Assembly (NCBI GenBank): GCA_963830775.1
Contig: CAWHNT010000047.1
Span: 186,001 to 250,000 of the forward strand
DNA length: 64,000 nt
From: CAWHNT01 sp963830775
GTDB taxonomy: Bacteria; Pseudomonadota; Alphaproteobacteria; Geminicoccales; Geminicoccaceae
Direction: 5' to 3'
Numbering within the stretch: the first letter of the stretch is position 1; every line of letters starts with the position of its first letter. Under the pieces are notes generated by a model that was not told the DNA's origin, made no database searches, and worked only from the letters and a program-made list of their open reading frames with translations. Positions 49,557 through 59,665 of the stretch are shown here, piece by piece. The position numbers and the translations under genes were made by a program.

Positions 49557-50020
49557 TGCTCGCTTACCGTCCCGCCCGCTGTGCCCTGACCACGGCCCCC
49601 CGGAGGAGAAGCCGACCTATCCGGTCGACTCCGACCGGCCGACCAAGCTGCCCGCTATTAAACCTGGACCATCTGCACGGTTCCTGCCCTGAAGCTGCCT
49701 CTCCCTCTGCCGTGCGGTACCCGATGACCGCAGGTACGCACCAACGCGACGGCAGGACCGCCACCCGGCATGTCACGCGACACACAGCAGTTTCGTATGT
49801 CCGTGCCCGCCCGTTGAGCTCAGCACGTGGGGTTCGAAGCTATCGCCGGTGCCGTGCCCTGGCAAGGGCATTGAAGGTTACCATTTCACTTTCGCGCGCC
49901 GGTTGAGAGTGGCCGCAGAATTACCGAGGGAGCGCGAATACCGCTCTCCCAGCATATACTTTGCCCGCAACTCTCCGCGGGCCGGCAAACGGACAGTCAG
50001 TCGAGGAAGACGCGGAGCCG
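49557..50020 (-). other. Gap between rpsT and dnaA, no gene seen
   Basis: These 464 bases hold no convincing coding sequence. The dnaA promoter should be here. There is an AT-richer patch near 49945-49962 (AGCATATACTTT). I looked for TTATCCACA-type DnaA boxes on both strands and found none, so the region does not look like oriC. Confidence 0.6.
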
Positions 50021-50314
50021 CTATACGGCAGTCGCGGCTGCACCTTCGGGTGCGCGCAGGGCCTTCACTCGCCGTGACAGGCGCGAGATCTTGCGCGAAG
50101 CAGTGTTGAGATGGAACACGCCCTTCGTGACACCACGGCGGATCTCAGGCTCGGCCGCCGCGAAGGCGGTGCGCGCCGTCTCGTAGTCGCCCTTGGCAAC
50201 CGCGTCCTCAACCTTGCGTAGGAAGGTCTTGATACGGCTCGTGCGGGCTCGATTGACGGCAGTGCGCTTTTCCGTCTGACGAAGCCGCTTCTTGGCCGAA
50301 CGATGATGCGCCAC
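50021..50314 (-). CDS. rpsT: 30S ribosomal protein S20
   Basis: The 97-aa basic protein binds 16S rRNA early in 30S assembly. MAHHRSAKKRLRQTEKRTAV followed by RARTSRIKTFLRKVEDAV and the C-terminal NTASRKISRLSRRVKAL are typical. Position just upstream of dnaA is the usual one in many alphaproteobacteria. Confidence 0.97.
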   Translation of the reverse strand: MAHHRSAKKRLRQTEKRTAVNRARTSRIKTFLRKVEDAVAKGDYETARTAFAAAEPEIRRGVTKGVFHLNTASRKISRLSRRVKALRAPEGAAATAV

Positions 50315-50478
50315 GCGAAAACCCCATCCTGCGAATGCGAGCGGGGCTTCTAGCGTGACCCCCGGCCAGCGTCAACGCCACCCGCCGGCGCGGACGGTCA
50401 CGCCGCAGGGCCAGCCAGCCCGTCGCGATCGTCCTTGCGGCCGGCGCATTCGGAATGCAAGGCCCGGCACGGCCAAGC

Positions 50479-51252
50479 CTAGCGGTTGGTGAAGTTGGGG
50501 CTCCGCTTCTCGGTGAAGGCGGCCATGCCCTCGCGCCGGTCCTCGGTGGCGAAGGTGGCGTAGAAGAGGCGGCGCTCGACCCTCAGCCCCTCTGCCAGAG
50601 GCGTCTCATAGGCCGCGTTCACGGCGTCCTTCGCCATCTGCACCACGGGCTGCGACTTGGCGGCGATCACCTCGCCCAGCCGGATCGCCTCCTCCAGGAG
50701 ATCGGCCGCCGGCACCACCCGGGCGACAAGGCCGCTGCGCTCGGCCTCGGCCGCGTCCATCATCCGTCCGGTCAGGACCATCTCCATGGTCTTGGCCTTG
50801 CCGATGGCGCGGGCCAGCCGCTGCGTGCCGCCGGCTCCGGGGATGGTGCCGAGATTGATCTCGGGCTGGCCGAACTTGGCGCTGTCGGCGGCCAGGATGA
50901 CGTCGCACATCATGGCGAGCTCGCAGCCGCCGCCCAGCGCATAGCCGGCCACGGCCGCGATCACCGGCTTGCGGTGCTGCCCGATCCGCGCCCAGGGGGC
51001 GATGAAGTCGCTCTGGAAGGCGCTGGCGAAGTCCTTCTCGGCCATCTCCTTGATGTCGGCCCCGGCGGCGAAGGCCTTCTCGGAGCCGGTGAGCACGACC
51101 ACCGCCACCGAGGGGTCGGCGTCGATCTCGGAGAGGGCCCGGTCGAGTTCGCCGATCAGCTGCGCGTTCAGCGCGTTCAGCGCCTTGGGCCGGTTCAGCG
51201 TGATCAGGCCGACAGCGCCGCGGCGCTCGACCAGGATGGTCTCGTAAGCCAT
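50479..51252 (-). CDS. Enoyl-CoA hydratase/isomerase family protein
   Basis: The 257-aa crotonase hydrates enoyl-CoA intermediates of fatty-acid or amino-acid breakdown. It has ITLNRPKALNALN, AFAAGADIKEMAE (oxyanion-hole loop), VAGYALGGGCELAMMCDVIL with the first catalytic Glu, and FGQPEINLGTIPGAGGTQRL with the second Glu. These match short-chain enoyl-CoA hydratase. It ends 164 bases before rpsT and follows mutM on the same strand, a position kept in related genomes. Confidence 0.94.
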   Translation of the reverse strand: MAYETILVERRGAVGLITLNRPKALNALNAQLIGELDRALSEIDADPSVAVVVLTGSEKAFAAGADIKEMAEKDFASAFQSDFIAPWARIGQHRKPVIAAVAGYALGGGCELAMMCDVILAADSAKFGQPEINLGTIPGAGGTQRLARAIGKAKTMEMVLTGRMMDAAEAERSGLVARVVPAADLLEEAIRLGEVIAAKSQPVVQMAKDAVNAAYETPLAEGLRVERRLFYATFATEDRREGMAAFTEKRSPNFTNR

Positions 51253-51359
51253 GGAATCCCCCTGCCTGCCGCGGCGGAGATGCTGCGCCGCGGCGGAAGT
51301 GGGGCGCCTTTAACACCAGCCCACCCCGCCACGTCCAGAGCCAGGATCGGGCTGACGGC

Positions 51360-52175
51360 TCAACGCTGGCAGCGGGCGCAGAAGAAGGTGGCCCGCCCGC
51401 CCTGGACCAGGCGCTGCACCGGCCTGCCGCAGACAGGGCAGGGCAGGCCCGCGCGGTCGTAGACGCGGAAGTTGCGCTGGAAGCTGCCGAGCTCGCCATC
51501 GGCCTGGACGTAGTCGCGCAAGGAGGAGCCACCGGCCCCGATCGCTTCCGCCAGCACCTCGCGGATGGCGGCTGCCAGCCGCACGGCCTCACCTGGGCGC
51601 AGGAGACCCGCCGTACGGCGCGGCGAGAGCCGGGCGCGGAACAGGCTCTCGCTGGCGTAGATGTTGCCGACCCCGACCACGAGCCGCTGGTCCATCAGCG
51701 CCACCTTCAGCGCCGTCCGCCGCCCCGCCAGGGCCTGCTGCAGTGCCGGCCCATCGAAGGCCGGCGCCAGCGGCTCCAGGCCCAGGTGCCGGAGCCAGCG
51801 GCAGGAAGGGAGCTCGGCCGTGGCGCAGAGATCGAGCATCCCGAACCGGCGCGGGTCGACGAAGCGGAGCACGGTGGCGTCGTCGAAGGTGAGCGTCAGA
51901 TGCTCGTGGACCCCGCGCGGCTCGCCGTCGAAGAGCAGGCGCCCGGACATGCCGAGATGGAGGAGCACGGTCAGGTCGGGCTCGAGCTCGCCCAGGATGA
52001 ACTTGGCCCGGCGGCCGAAGCCGGTGACCCGGCGGCCGACCAGGCGGCGCTCGAGGTCCGGCGGCAGGGGGAAGCGGATGTCCGGCCGGCGCTGGACCAG
52101 GGCCGTGATCCGCCGCCCGGCCAGCCGCGCCTGCAACGCCCGCACGACCGTCTCGACCTCCGGCAGCTCCGGCAC
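51360..52175 (-). CDS. mutM: Formamidopyrimidine-DNA glycosylase
   Basis: MutM (Fpg) removes oxidised purines such as 8-oxoguanine. The 271-aa protein starts MPELPEVETVVRALQARLAG with the catalytic Pro-2 and Glu-3, has HLGMSGRLLFDGE, QRLVVGVGNIYASESLFRA and the C-terminal zinc finger CPVCGRPVQRLVQGGRATFF then CARCQR. It is divergent from ubiE with 81 bases between the starts, which must hold both promoters. Confidence 0.97.
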   Translation of the reverse strand: MPELPEVETVVRALQARLAGRRITALVQRRPDIRFPLPPDLERRLVGRRVTGFGRRAKFILGELEPDLTVLLHLGMSGRLLFDGEPRGVHEHLTLTFDDATVLRFVDPRRFGMLDLCATAELPSCRWLRHLGLEPLAPAFDGPALQQALAGRRTALKVALMDQRLVVGVGNIYASESLFRARLSPRRTAGLLRPGEAVRLAAAIREVLAEAIGAGGSSLRDYVQADGELGSFQRNFRVYDRAGLPCPVCGRPVQRLVQGGRATFFCARCQR

Positions 52176-52256
52176 AGGCCAGCCCCCCTCGCTTGCTGCT
52201 TAGGGTGCCGTCTCCTACATCAGCCCGTCACCCGTTCAAGGGATCCCGTCCAGCGC

Positions 52257-53031
52257 ATGAGCGAGCCCGACGCCACCGACGCCGCCGGCAGGCTGGCGCA
52301 GTCCTTCGGCTACCGCGAGGTCGACCCCGCCGCCAAGGCCGGGCTCGTCCGCGGCGTCTTCGACCGCGTCGCCCGCCGCTACGACCTGATGAACGACCTG
52401 ATGAGCGGCGGCGTCCACCGCCTGTGGAAGGAGGCTCTCCTCGACTGGCTGGCCCCCCGGCCCGGGATCGAGCTGCTGGATGTCGCCGGCGGCACCGGCG
52501 ACATCGCCTTCCGCCTCCTGGACCGCCTGGACGGCGAGGCCCAGGTCACGCTGGCCGACATCAACGAGGCCATGCTGCCGCACCGGCCGCGACAGGGCGC
52601 TCGACCGCGGCTGGCTCAAGGAGATCGCCTGGACCACGGCCGATGCCGAGCGCCTGCCGTTCCCGGACCGCAGCTTCGACGCCTACACGATCGCCTTCGG
52701 CATCCGCAACGTGACCCATCTCGACCGGGTGCTGGCCGAGGCCTACCGGGTGCTGCGCCCCGGCGGCCGGTTCCTGTGCCTGGAGTTCTCGCGCGTGGCG
52801 ATCCCGGCGCTGGAGCGGGTCTATGACGCGTACTCGTTCACCGTCCTGCCGACGCTGGGGCGGTTCGTGGCGCGGGATGCGGACAGCTACCGGTACCTGG
52901 CGGAGAGCATCAGGCGGTTTCCGGACCAGGAGACGTTCGCGGGCCTGATCAAGGCCGCGGGGTTTGGGCAGGTGCGGTATCGCAACCTGTCGGGCGGGAT
53001 CGCGGCGATCCACTCGGGGTGGCGGTTGTAG
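52257..53031 (+). CDS. ubiE: Ubiquinone/menaquinone methyltransferase UbiE, one frameshift
   Basis: UbiE performs the C-methylation step of quinone synthesis. From ATG 52257: FGYREVDPAAKAGLVRGVFD and VARRYDLMNDLMSGGVHRLW, then LLDVAGGTGDIAFRLLDRL (SAM motif I). Near 52583 one extra base shifts the frame; the second frame carries GRDRALDRGWLKEIAWTTAD, FDAYTIAFGIRNVTHLDRVL and YRVLRPGGRFLCLEFS, and ends GIAAIHSGWRL. Corrected length is about 257 residues, normal. ubiB normally follows directly; here 3.4 kb of inserted genes separate them. Confidence 0.92.
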
Positions 53032-53034
53032 GCG

Positions 53035-55993
53035 TCAGCCGTCCAACAGGCGGACAACAGCTTCCATTCGGGCGGGAAGCCCAGTGCTCACGAGCGCCTC
53101 CCGGATGGCTGTCGCTGCGTCGGAAGTCACCTCGGGAAGTGGTACCTCCGCGGCCCTCGCCTGCGCTGCAGCCCCAGCAGTTGCAATATCCTGGTGGAGC
53201 GGAGAGAACTCGTCGAACTCTGGAACCGGCAATTCCCAAACCAATTTGTCGAAATGGCGTGGATCACGCCAGCCGCGCGGTTGCATGGGGATTATACGCT
53301 GGAGAGCTGTGTCGCTGTTGATAATCAAGCATAGATAGTGAGCTTCAGCCAAACTGCGACTTGATGCCCAGTAGGCCATATGATCTACTATGACACTGGG
53401 ATCTTCCAGCAATGCCGCGCTTAACCGAGTGCCGGCCTTCGTATAGACGACGCGCGGTCCCGTTATTCCGAGTTGCTGGGACAGACCTCGCATGTGATCA
53501 AGACGCTCCTGGAGCGTCATACGCAGTTCGCCATCAGTGCTGCGGGACGCTTCTGTCGCCCACTTGCTCTCGGCATCTCGGAGCCATCCTGCAAGATGAC
53601 GATGTCCAGCTTCAGTTGCATTCTGTGCGTCCAGTACGCGACCCTTCTCGGCAGGAATGACTGCCAAAACTGAGCCAAGGAGTTGGTGTGGAGCTAAGTT
53701 CTCACCGAGAAGTACGCGTCGTAAAAACTCTGCTTCGACCGGACCCACAGGTGGACTTATCTGCGACCAGGGCCGTTTATCCATCGAGCTCTCTCGGCCA
53801 CGCACACGCGGAGCGCTCCTACTTGCGCCGAGGCGACCTGCTTGCTCAGGTTCAACCAAGAAGAACCGTCGCGGGAACACGCTCGCTCCGTTTCGGAAGC
53901 GCGCTCGATAGACCGAAGCGCCTTCCAGAGTGGTGATCGGAGGCCATGGCACCCGTACACGTGTGAGAGCTCGATCTGCCTCTGTCTCGTTTGCGTTGCG
54001 CCGCAACGTCCCAGTGAAGAGTACAATTTCGCCAGGTAGCGGTCCTGCTTTTGCGCGACAGCCGATCAAAACACAAGAAGAAGTAGGAAAGATCTCGCGA
54101 AGGAGCGCCAAGTTCCATGCTTCCTTAATCCGCACGCTGGCGCCGCCAAAGTTGCCACGGCGTATGCCCTCGAAGGCTGGTCGGTTGAGCGCGGCGTACG
54201 GCATCACAAAGGCAATGGTACCGCCGGGTTTGAGGTAGCGTTCGGTACCCCTCGCCCAGAAGAGGGCCGAGAGGTCCTGCTGCGTGGCCAACACGCCGCC
54301 GACTTCAGAGGCCCAGCGCCTGACAGGCCTCGCGCGGCCGGGTCTTCATCTCGGGGCTGAGGTGACGGTAGGCGACCCACGGCGGGTTGCCGATCAGCAC
54401 GTCGGCCTGCTGATCCGGCCGGGACAGCCAGACCGGGCGAATCAGGTTGCGCAGGATGAAGGGCCAGATGCCATTGCGGCCCTGTGCCTTGAGCTGCTGA
54501 ATACGGGCGAAAGTCTGCGCCAGGATCGCCGCATCCTGCGCCTCCACGCCAGGGATGCGTGCCAGTGCCCGCTCGACCTGCTCGGGCTTCGCCTCGGTCT
54601 CGAGCCCCTCACTCAGCTCATGCAAGGCCGGGTCGAACTTGGCTTGGTCCTGAGCGATACCGGCCGGGACGTAGAGCGGCCCTTCGCCGGGGACGGGCAA
54701 CATGACCTCGTCCACGTCACCGATCCGGCTGAGGTTCCACTGCATGGCGTCGCCGAGATAGACCGGGACATGCAGGGCTTCGCCGCGCTCCCGGACTGCC
54801 TCGCCCAGCGCCAGGAGCCAGGTCACGCGCGCGATGATGACGGCGACCGGATGCACGTCGAGGCCGCGGACCTGGAGCGATGCCCTTGCCACGACCTTGG
54901 CATCGCTCCATCCGGCGTCACGGGCGGCACTGAGGAGCCGCCGCAGTGCATGGAAGAGGAAAGTTCCCGAACCGCAGGCCGGATCCAGAACCGTCGCGTC
55001 GAGGGGATCGGTGAGCACCGTCCCGACGATCTTCGCTGCCAGCCAGTCCGGTGTGTAGTATTCGCCAAGGTCGCGTCGCTGGGCGGGGTCGATCAGGCCT
55101 CGTAGAGGGCCTTCAGCACATCCGCCTCAACGTCGCGCAGACGGAAGCGCGCAACCTGCCGTGCGAGGCGGACGACGAGATCGCGCCCGACGGGATCGAG
55201 CAGCACCCAGTCGAAGAAGTCGCTCTCGACCGCACCGTAGATGCCGGCATCTGCCAGGCGCCTCGCCCGAGAGGATGGCTGCCGCATTGTCCGCCGGCAG
55301 GTCGAGCACCCGGGCGGCCAGCGTCTTGGCGATGACAGTAAGGTAGGTGTGCTGGAGAAAGAGGGAATCGTCGCCAACCGGCGAGCCATAGGCCTCGCGC
55401 AGGAGCCGGTCCCATAGCTCGCGCTTCACGGCGACCTCGGGATGGGTCCGCAACGCCTCCCACAGTTGTTCCAGGGTCAGGCGGGCGCGACCGAAGGTGA
55501 GGCTCGCGCGGCCCAACTCGCGTTGAAAGGTCAGCGGCTGTGGCAAGAGGTCGTCACGGTCGGCAAGCGCCGGCTCCAGCCGCGCCAGCAGCGCTTCGGG
55601 ATCGCTGGTCCGCACTTCGTGACGGCCGATCTCGACCAGGTTTCCGTCACGGAGCTCAAACGCCACAAAGAGAGCGCCATCGGTCGCGAGTTCGAGATAG
55701 CGGCGGTCGCTCTGCTGCTCGCGCGCGGTCAGATAATCGGGCAGCCGCGCTTCCACGTCGCCCATCTCGCGGCGCAAGTCGGACTTGAACTCGAGCACGG
55801 TGGCGCCAAACAGCATGTCGGCGCGGCCGCGCACCTCGGGAAGGCGGACCTTGTGATCGAACGCAGCATAGGACGCGCCGAAGCCGTGCCGGAGAATGTC
55901 CGTCATCAAGGTGCGGACGGCTTCGTGACCCGGGCGGACGCTGAGCCTGGCGACGATCTCGGGAAGCTCGGTCTGACGCCAGGACGATGGCAT
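53035..55993 (-). CDS. Single-chain restriction-modification enzyme (type IIG-like), three frameshifts
   Basis: The reconstructed protein is about 985 residues. N-terminal residues 1-120 look like a PD-(D/E)xK nuclease (RADMLFGATVLEFKSDL). The central part is an N6-adenine methyltransferase with GEYYTPDWLAAKIVG, motif I TVLDPACGSGTFLFHALRRL and motif IV IGNPPWVAYRHL. The C-terminus has a target-recognition-like region ending PEFDEFSPLHQDI and ARMEAVVRLLDG. Frame changes occur near 55258 (an extra base), 55097 (a missing G) and 54300. Nuclease and methylase in one chain is the type IIG (Eco57I-like) layout. The 3' third is lower in G+C than neighbours. It sits between ubiE and ubiB, which are normally adjacent. 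Confidence 0.8.
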
Positions 55994-56070
55994 ACGCGCA
56001 TCCTTGCAGGAGGGTGCCCGCCGCCGCAAGGGCTGGCGATGTGATGCTGCGCGCTGCTAGGAGAGGGTGC

Positions 56071-56377
56071 ATGGCAGGCTCGCAACTCGACCTATTCGGC
56101 CACCGCCGGCCGTGCCCGAGTTCAGCCCCACGACTACAAGCCGTCGCCGGAGTTCATCGGGCAGATCAGGCGGGAGCTGGAGGGCACTCTGGCCAGCGTG
56201 CGCGGCGTCGAGCGGTTTCCCTGGCCGGACCTGACCCAGACCATGCTGGGCGAGATGCGCTTCCATTCGATCGCACGCTGGCTGCCGAAGGAGGAGGCGG
56301 CGCGCCTGTGCGCCGCCTTCGAGATGGAGATGGCCCGGCTTTACGAGCTTGAGGACCGGCGGCAGGCTGCGGGTTAG
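56071..56377 (+). CDS. Small hypothetical protein divergent from the restriction-modification gene, frameshifted
   Basis: From ATG 56071 the frame gives MAGSQLDLFGHRRP. After one frame change near 56115 it continues VPEFSPHDYKPSPEFIGQIR, ASVRGVERFPWPDLTQTMLG, then FHSIARWLPKEEAARLCAAF, and ends at TAG 56375-56377, about 101 residues. No family was recognised. It starts 78 bases from the restriction-modification gene, divergently, so a partner or controller role is possible but unsupported; there is no clear helix-turn-helix. Confidence 0.55.
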
Positions 56378-56418
56378 CAGAGCCTGCCGCGGGCGGGTGC
56401 CTATCAGATCCGGACCTG

Positions 56419-57927
56419 ATGATCCGCAGCACGCGCAATGCCTGGCGGCTCCTTGCCTCCGCACGGATGCTCGCCCGCCATGATGCCCTGTTCCCGCTGG
56501 CGCTCATGCCCTTGCCGCGGGCCGTGCTGCGTGGCGCCGAGCTGGCGGCGGCGCGGGGCGTGCCGGGGACGCCGGGGGAGCGGCTGGCCAAGGCGCTGAG
56601 CGAGCTGGGGCCGGCGTTCATCAAGCTCGGGCAGTCCCTGGCGGTGCGGGACGACCTGATCGGGCCCGCGGTGGCGCGCGATCTGGAGATGCTGCAGGAC
56701 CGGCTGCCGCCGTTTCCGGCCGAGGAGGCGCGGGCGATCGTCGAGGCCGATCTGGGGCGGCCGATCGCGGAGCTGTTCGCGAGCTTCGAGGAGCTGCCGG
56801 TGGCGGCGGCCTCGATCGCGCAGGTGCATTTCGCGGTGACGACGGAGGGGGAGCCGGTCGCGGTCAAGGTGCTGCGGCCGGGGATCGAGGCGGCGATCGG
56901 GCGCGATCTCGACCTGCTCCTGTGGGTGGCCGAGCTGATCGAGCGCTGGCGGCCGGGCCTGCGGCATCTGCGGCTGGTGGAGACGATCCGCACGCTGATC
57001 GTGGTCACCGCACGGGAGATGGACCTCAGGCTGGAGGCGGCGGCGGCCAGCGAGTTCGCGGAGAACTGCGCCGCGGACGAGGGCTTCCGGGTGCCGCGGG
57101 TGGACTGGCGGCGGACGGGGCGGCGGGTCGCCACCTTCCAGCGGGTGAGCGGGCTGCCGGTGGTGGACCGCGAGCTGCTGATCTCGTCGGGCTTCGATCC
57201 CGACCGGATCATGGAGCGGGCGGCCACGGTCTTCTTCAACCAGGTGTTCCGCGACGGCTTCTTCCACGCCGACATGCATCCCGGGAACATGCTGGTCGAC
57301 GCCAAGGGCGACATCGTCGCACTCGATTTCGGGATCATGGGCCGGATCGACCTCGCCAACCGGCGGCACCTGGCCGAGATCATGCTGGGCTTCCTCAGCC
57401 GCGATTACGGGCGGGTGGCCGACGTCTTCATCCGCGCCGGGTTCGTGCCGCCGCACCAGGACCGCGAGGCCTTCCGCCAGGCCTGCCGCTCGGTCGGCGA
57501 GCCGATCCTGGGGCTGCCGCTGGAGGAGATCTCGATGGGCCGGCTGATGGGCCAGCTCCTGACCGTGGCGCAGCAGTTCGAGATGCACCAGCAGCCGGAG
57601 CTGGTGCTGCTGCAGAAGACGATGGTGGTGGCGGAAGGGGTCGGGCGGCGGCTGAACCCGCGGGTCAACATCTGGCAGCTCGCCCAGCCCCTGGTCGAGG
57701 ACTGGATCCGCGGCAATCTCGGGCCCGACGCGCGGCTGCGGGACGAGCTCGCCCGGATCGCCGAGGCCGCGGGCCGGCTGCCCGACCTCGTGGTGCTGGC
57801 CGAGCGCCGGCTGAAGCTCGATCTCGCGGCACCGGTCGAGCCCGCTCACGCCCGGCGGCAGCGCATGCTGGAGTTGCTGCTGGCGCTGGCCGTGGGCCTC
57901 GCCGCCGGGCTTGCCCTGGGCCGCTGA
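56419..57927 (+). CDS. ubiB: UbiB, atypical kinase of ubiquinone biosynthesis
   Basis: UbiB is a membrane-associated ADCK-family ATPase needed for ubiquinone synthesis. The 502-aa protein has the family KxGQ motif in GPAFIKLGQSLAVRDDLIG, AAASIAQVHFAV (the alanine-rich nucleotide loop), VAVKVLRPGIE, FHADMHPGNMLVDAKG (catalytic loop) and IVALDFGIMGRID (metal-binding DFG), with two hydrophobic segments at the C-terminus (LLLALAVGLAAGLALG). It is intact. It is followed by coaBC after 53 bases. Confidence 0.95.
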   Translation: MIRSTRNAWRLLASARMLARHDALFPLALMPLPRAVLRGAELAAARGVPGTPGERLAKALSELGPAFIKLGQSLAVRDDLIGPAVARDLEMLQDRLPPFPAEEARAIVEADLGRPIAELFASFEELPVAAASIAQVHFAVTTEGEPVAVKVLRPGIEAAIGRDLDLLLWVAELIERWRPGLRHLRLVETIRTLIVVTAREMDLRLEAAAASEFAENCAADEGFRVPRVDWRRTGRRVATFQRVSGLPVVDRELLISSGFDPDRIMERAATVFFNQVFRDGFFHADMHPGNMLVDAKGDIVALDFGIMGRIDLANRRHLAEIMLGFLSRDYGRVADVFIRAGFVPPHQDREAFRQACRSVGEPILGLPLEEISMGRLMGQLLTVAQQFEMHQQPELVLLQKTMVVAEGVGRRLNPRVNIWQLAQPLVEDWIRGNLGPDARLRDELARIAEAAGRLPDLVVLAERRLKLDLAAPVEPAHARRQRMLELLLALAVGLAAGLALGR

Positions 57928-57980
57928 AATACCACTATCGAGTGGGGCAATCGGCCCCGCCATCGCGGAGACCCGGTCAC

Positions 57981-59199
57981 GTGAGGCGCATCCTCCTCAT
58001 CATCGGTGCTGGCATCGCCGCCTATAAGGTCCTGGAGCTGATCCGCCGCGGGCGCGAGCGCGGGCTCTCCTTCCGCTGCATCCTCACCGCCGGAGGGCAG
58101 GAGTTCGTGACCCCGCTCTCGCTGGCGACGCTCAGTGGCGAGAAGGTGTTCACCGAGCTGTTCTCGCTCACCGACGAGGCCGAGATCGGGCACATCCGGC
58201 TCTCGCGCGAGGCGGACCTGGTGGTGGTGGCGCCGGCCACGGCCGACCGGCTGGCCAAGATGGCGAACGGGCTCGCCGACGACCTGGCCTCGACCGTGCT
58301 CCTGGCGACCGACAAGCCCGTGCTGGTGGCCCCGGCCATGAACCCCTTCATGTGGGCGCATGCCGCGACGCGGCGGCAACGTCGAGCGGCTGCAGGCGGA
58401 CGGGATCCACTTCGTGGGCCCGAACGGCGGCGACATGGCGTGCGGCGAGGAGGGTGCGGGGCGCCTGGCCGAGCCGGCCGAGATCCTGGCCGCCATCTTC
58501 GACCTGCTCGAGCCGGCAGCCCGTCCGCTCGTGGGTCTCCGGGCCGTCGTGACCAGCGGGCCGACGCACGAGCCGCTCGACCCTGTGCGTTTCATCGGCA
58601 ACCGCTCGTCAGGACGGCAGGGGCACGCGATCGCCTCGGCACTGGCCGATGCCGGTGCCGCCGTGACCCTGGTGACGGGGCCGGTGGCCCTGCCCGATCC
58701 CAGGGGCACGGTGACGCAGCATGTGACCACCGCGCGCGAGATGCTGGCCGCCGTGGAGGCCTGTCTGCCCGCGGACATCGCGATCTTCGCAGCCGCGGTC
58801 GCGGATTGGCGGCCGGCCGTCGAGGCCACCCGCAAGCTCAAGAAGAGCGACAGGAATTCAGCACCAACTATCGAACTCGTGGAGAACCCGGACGTTCTTC
58901 GTCTGATCGCGCGCCGCCAGGGAGACCGGCCAAGGCTCGTGATCGGGTTCGCGGCCGAAACGGGGGACCTCGAGTCGAATGCTGCTGCCAAGCTCGACCG
59001 GAAAGGATGCGACTGGATCCTGGCGAACGACGTCTCCCCCGAGACGGGCGTGTTCGGCGGCGCGCGCAACCGGGTCCTCCTGCTGGGCCGCGACGGCACG
59101 CGCGAGGCCTGGCCCCTGCTCGACAAGGAGGAGCTGGCGCGCCGGCTGGTGGCCCGGATCGCGGCCCAGCTCACCGCCCCGAAGGCAGCCCTTGCCTGA
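57981..59199 (+). CDS. coaBC: Phosphopantothenoylcysteine synthetase/decarboxylase CoaBC, one frameshift
   Basis: CoaBC carries out two steps of coenzyme A synthesis. The CoaC decarboxylase half starts at GTG 57981 (RRILLIIGAGIAAYKVLELI), with IGHIRLSREADLVVVAPATA and VAPAMNPFMW. One extra G at 58372-58373 shifts the frame; removing it gives AATRGNVERLQADGIHFVGP. The CoaB synthetase half has VVTSGPTHEPLDPVRFIGNR, IFAAAVADWRP, the KLKK motif and GFAAETGD. Corrected length is about 405 residues, normal. The stop overlaps the dut start. Confidence 0.92.
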
Positions 59200-59665
59200 G
59201 GTCGCGGTGCGGGTCGAGCGGCTGCCGCATGCTGCCGACCTGCCGCTTCCGGCCTACGCCACGCAGGGTGCGGCCGGGCTCGACCTGCTGGCCGCCGTGC
59301 CGGCCGAGGGCCTGACGCTTGCGCCCGGCGCCATCGTGCTGGTGCCGACCGGGCTCAAGATCGCCCTGCCGGCGGGCACCGAGGCCCAGGTCCGGCCGCG
59401 CTCGGGTCTGGCGCTGCGGCATGGGGTGACGGTGCTGAACAGCCCGGGCACGATCGACAGCGACTATCGCGGCGAGGTCGGCGTCGTCCTCGTCAATCAC
59501 GGGTCCGCCGCCTTCGCGATCCAGCGTGGGGCCCGGATCGCCCAGCTCGTTCTGGCCCCGGTCTTGCGCTTGCGCTGGGAGGAGGGGGCCATCGACCCCA
59601 CGGCGCGCGGTGCGGGGGGCTTCGGCTCGACCGGTCTAGCGGGGAGGGGGGAGGAGCGATGCTGA
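59192..59665 (+). CDS. dut: dUTP diphosphatase
   Basis: Dut hydrolyses dUTP to dUMP, keeping uracil out of DNA. The 157-aa protein has the five family motifs, including AGLDLLAAV, VRPRSGLALRHGVTVLN, GTIDSDYRGEVGVVLVN, RGARIAQLVLAPV and the C-terminal GAGGFGSTG. No ATG fits; the start is TTG 59192 (overlapping the coaBC stop) or GTG 59207. The end of the gene overlaps the start of the Rrf2 regulator. Confidence 0.95.
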   Translation: MPEVAVRVERLPHAADLPLPAYATQGAAGLDLLAAVPAEGLTLAPGAIVLVPTGLKIALPAGTEAQVRPRSGLALRHGVTVLNSPGTIDSDYRGEVGVVLVNHGSAAFAIQRGARIAQLVLAPVLRLRWEEGAIDPTARGAGGFGSTGLAGRGEERC

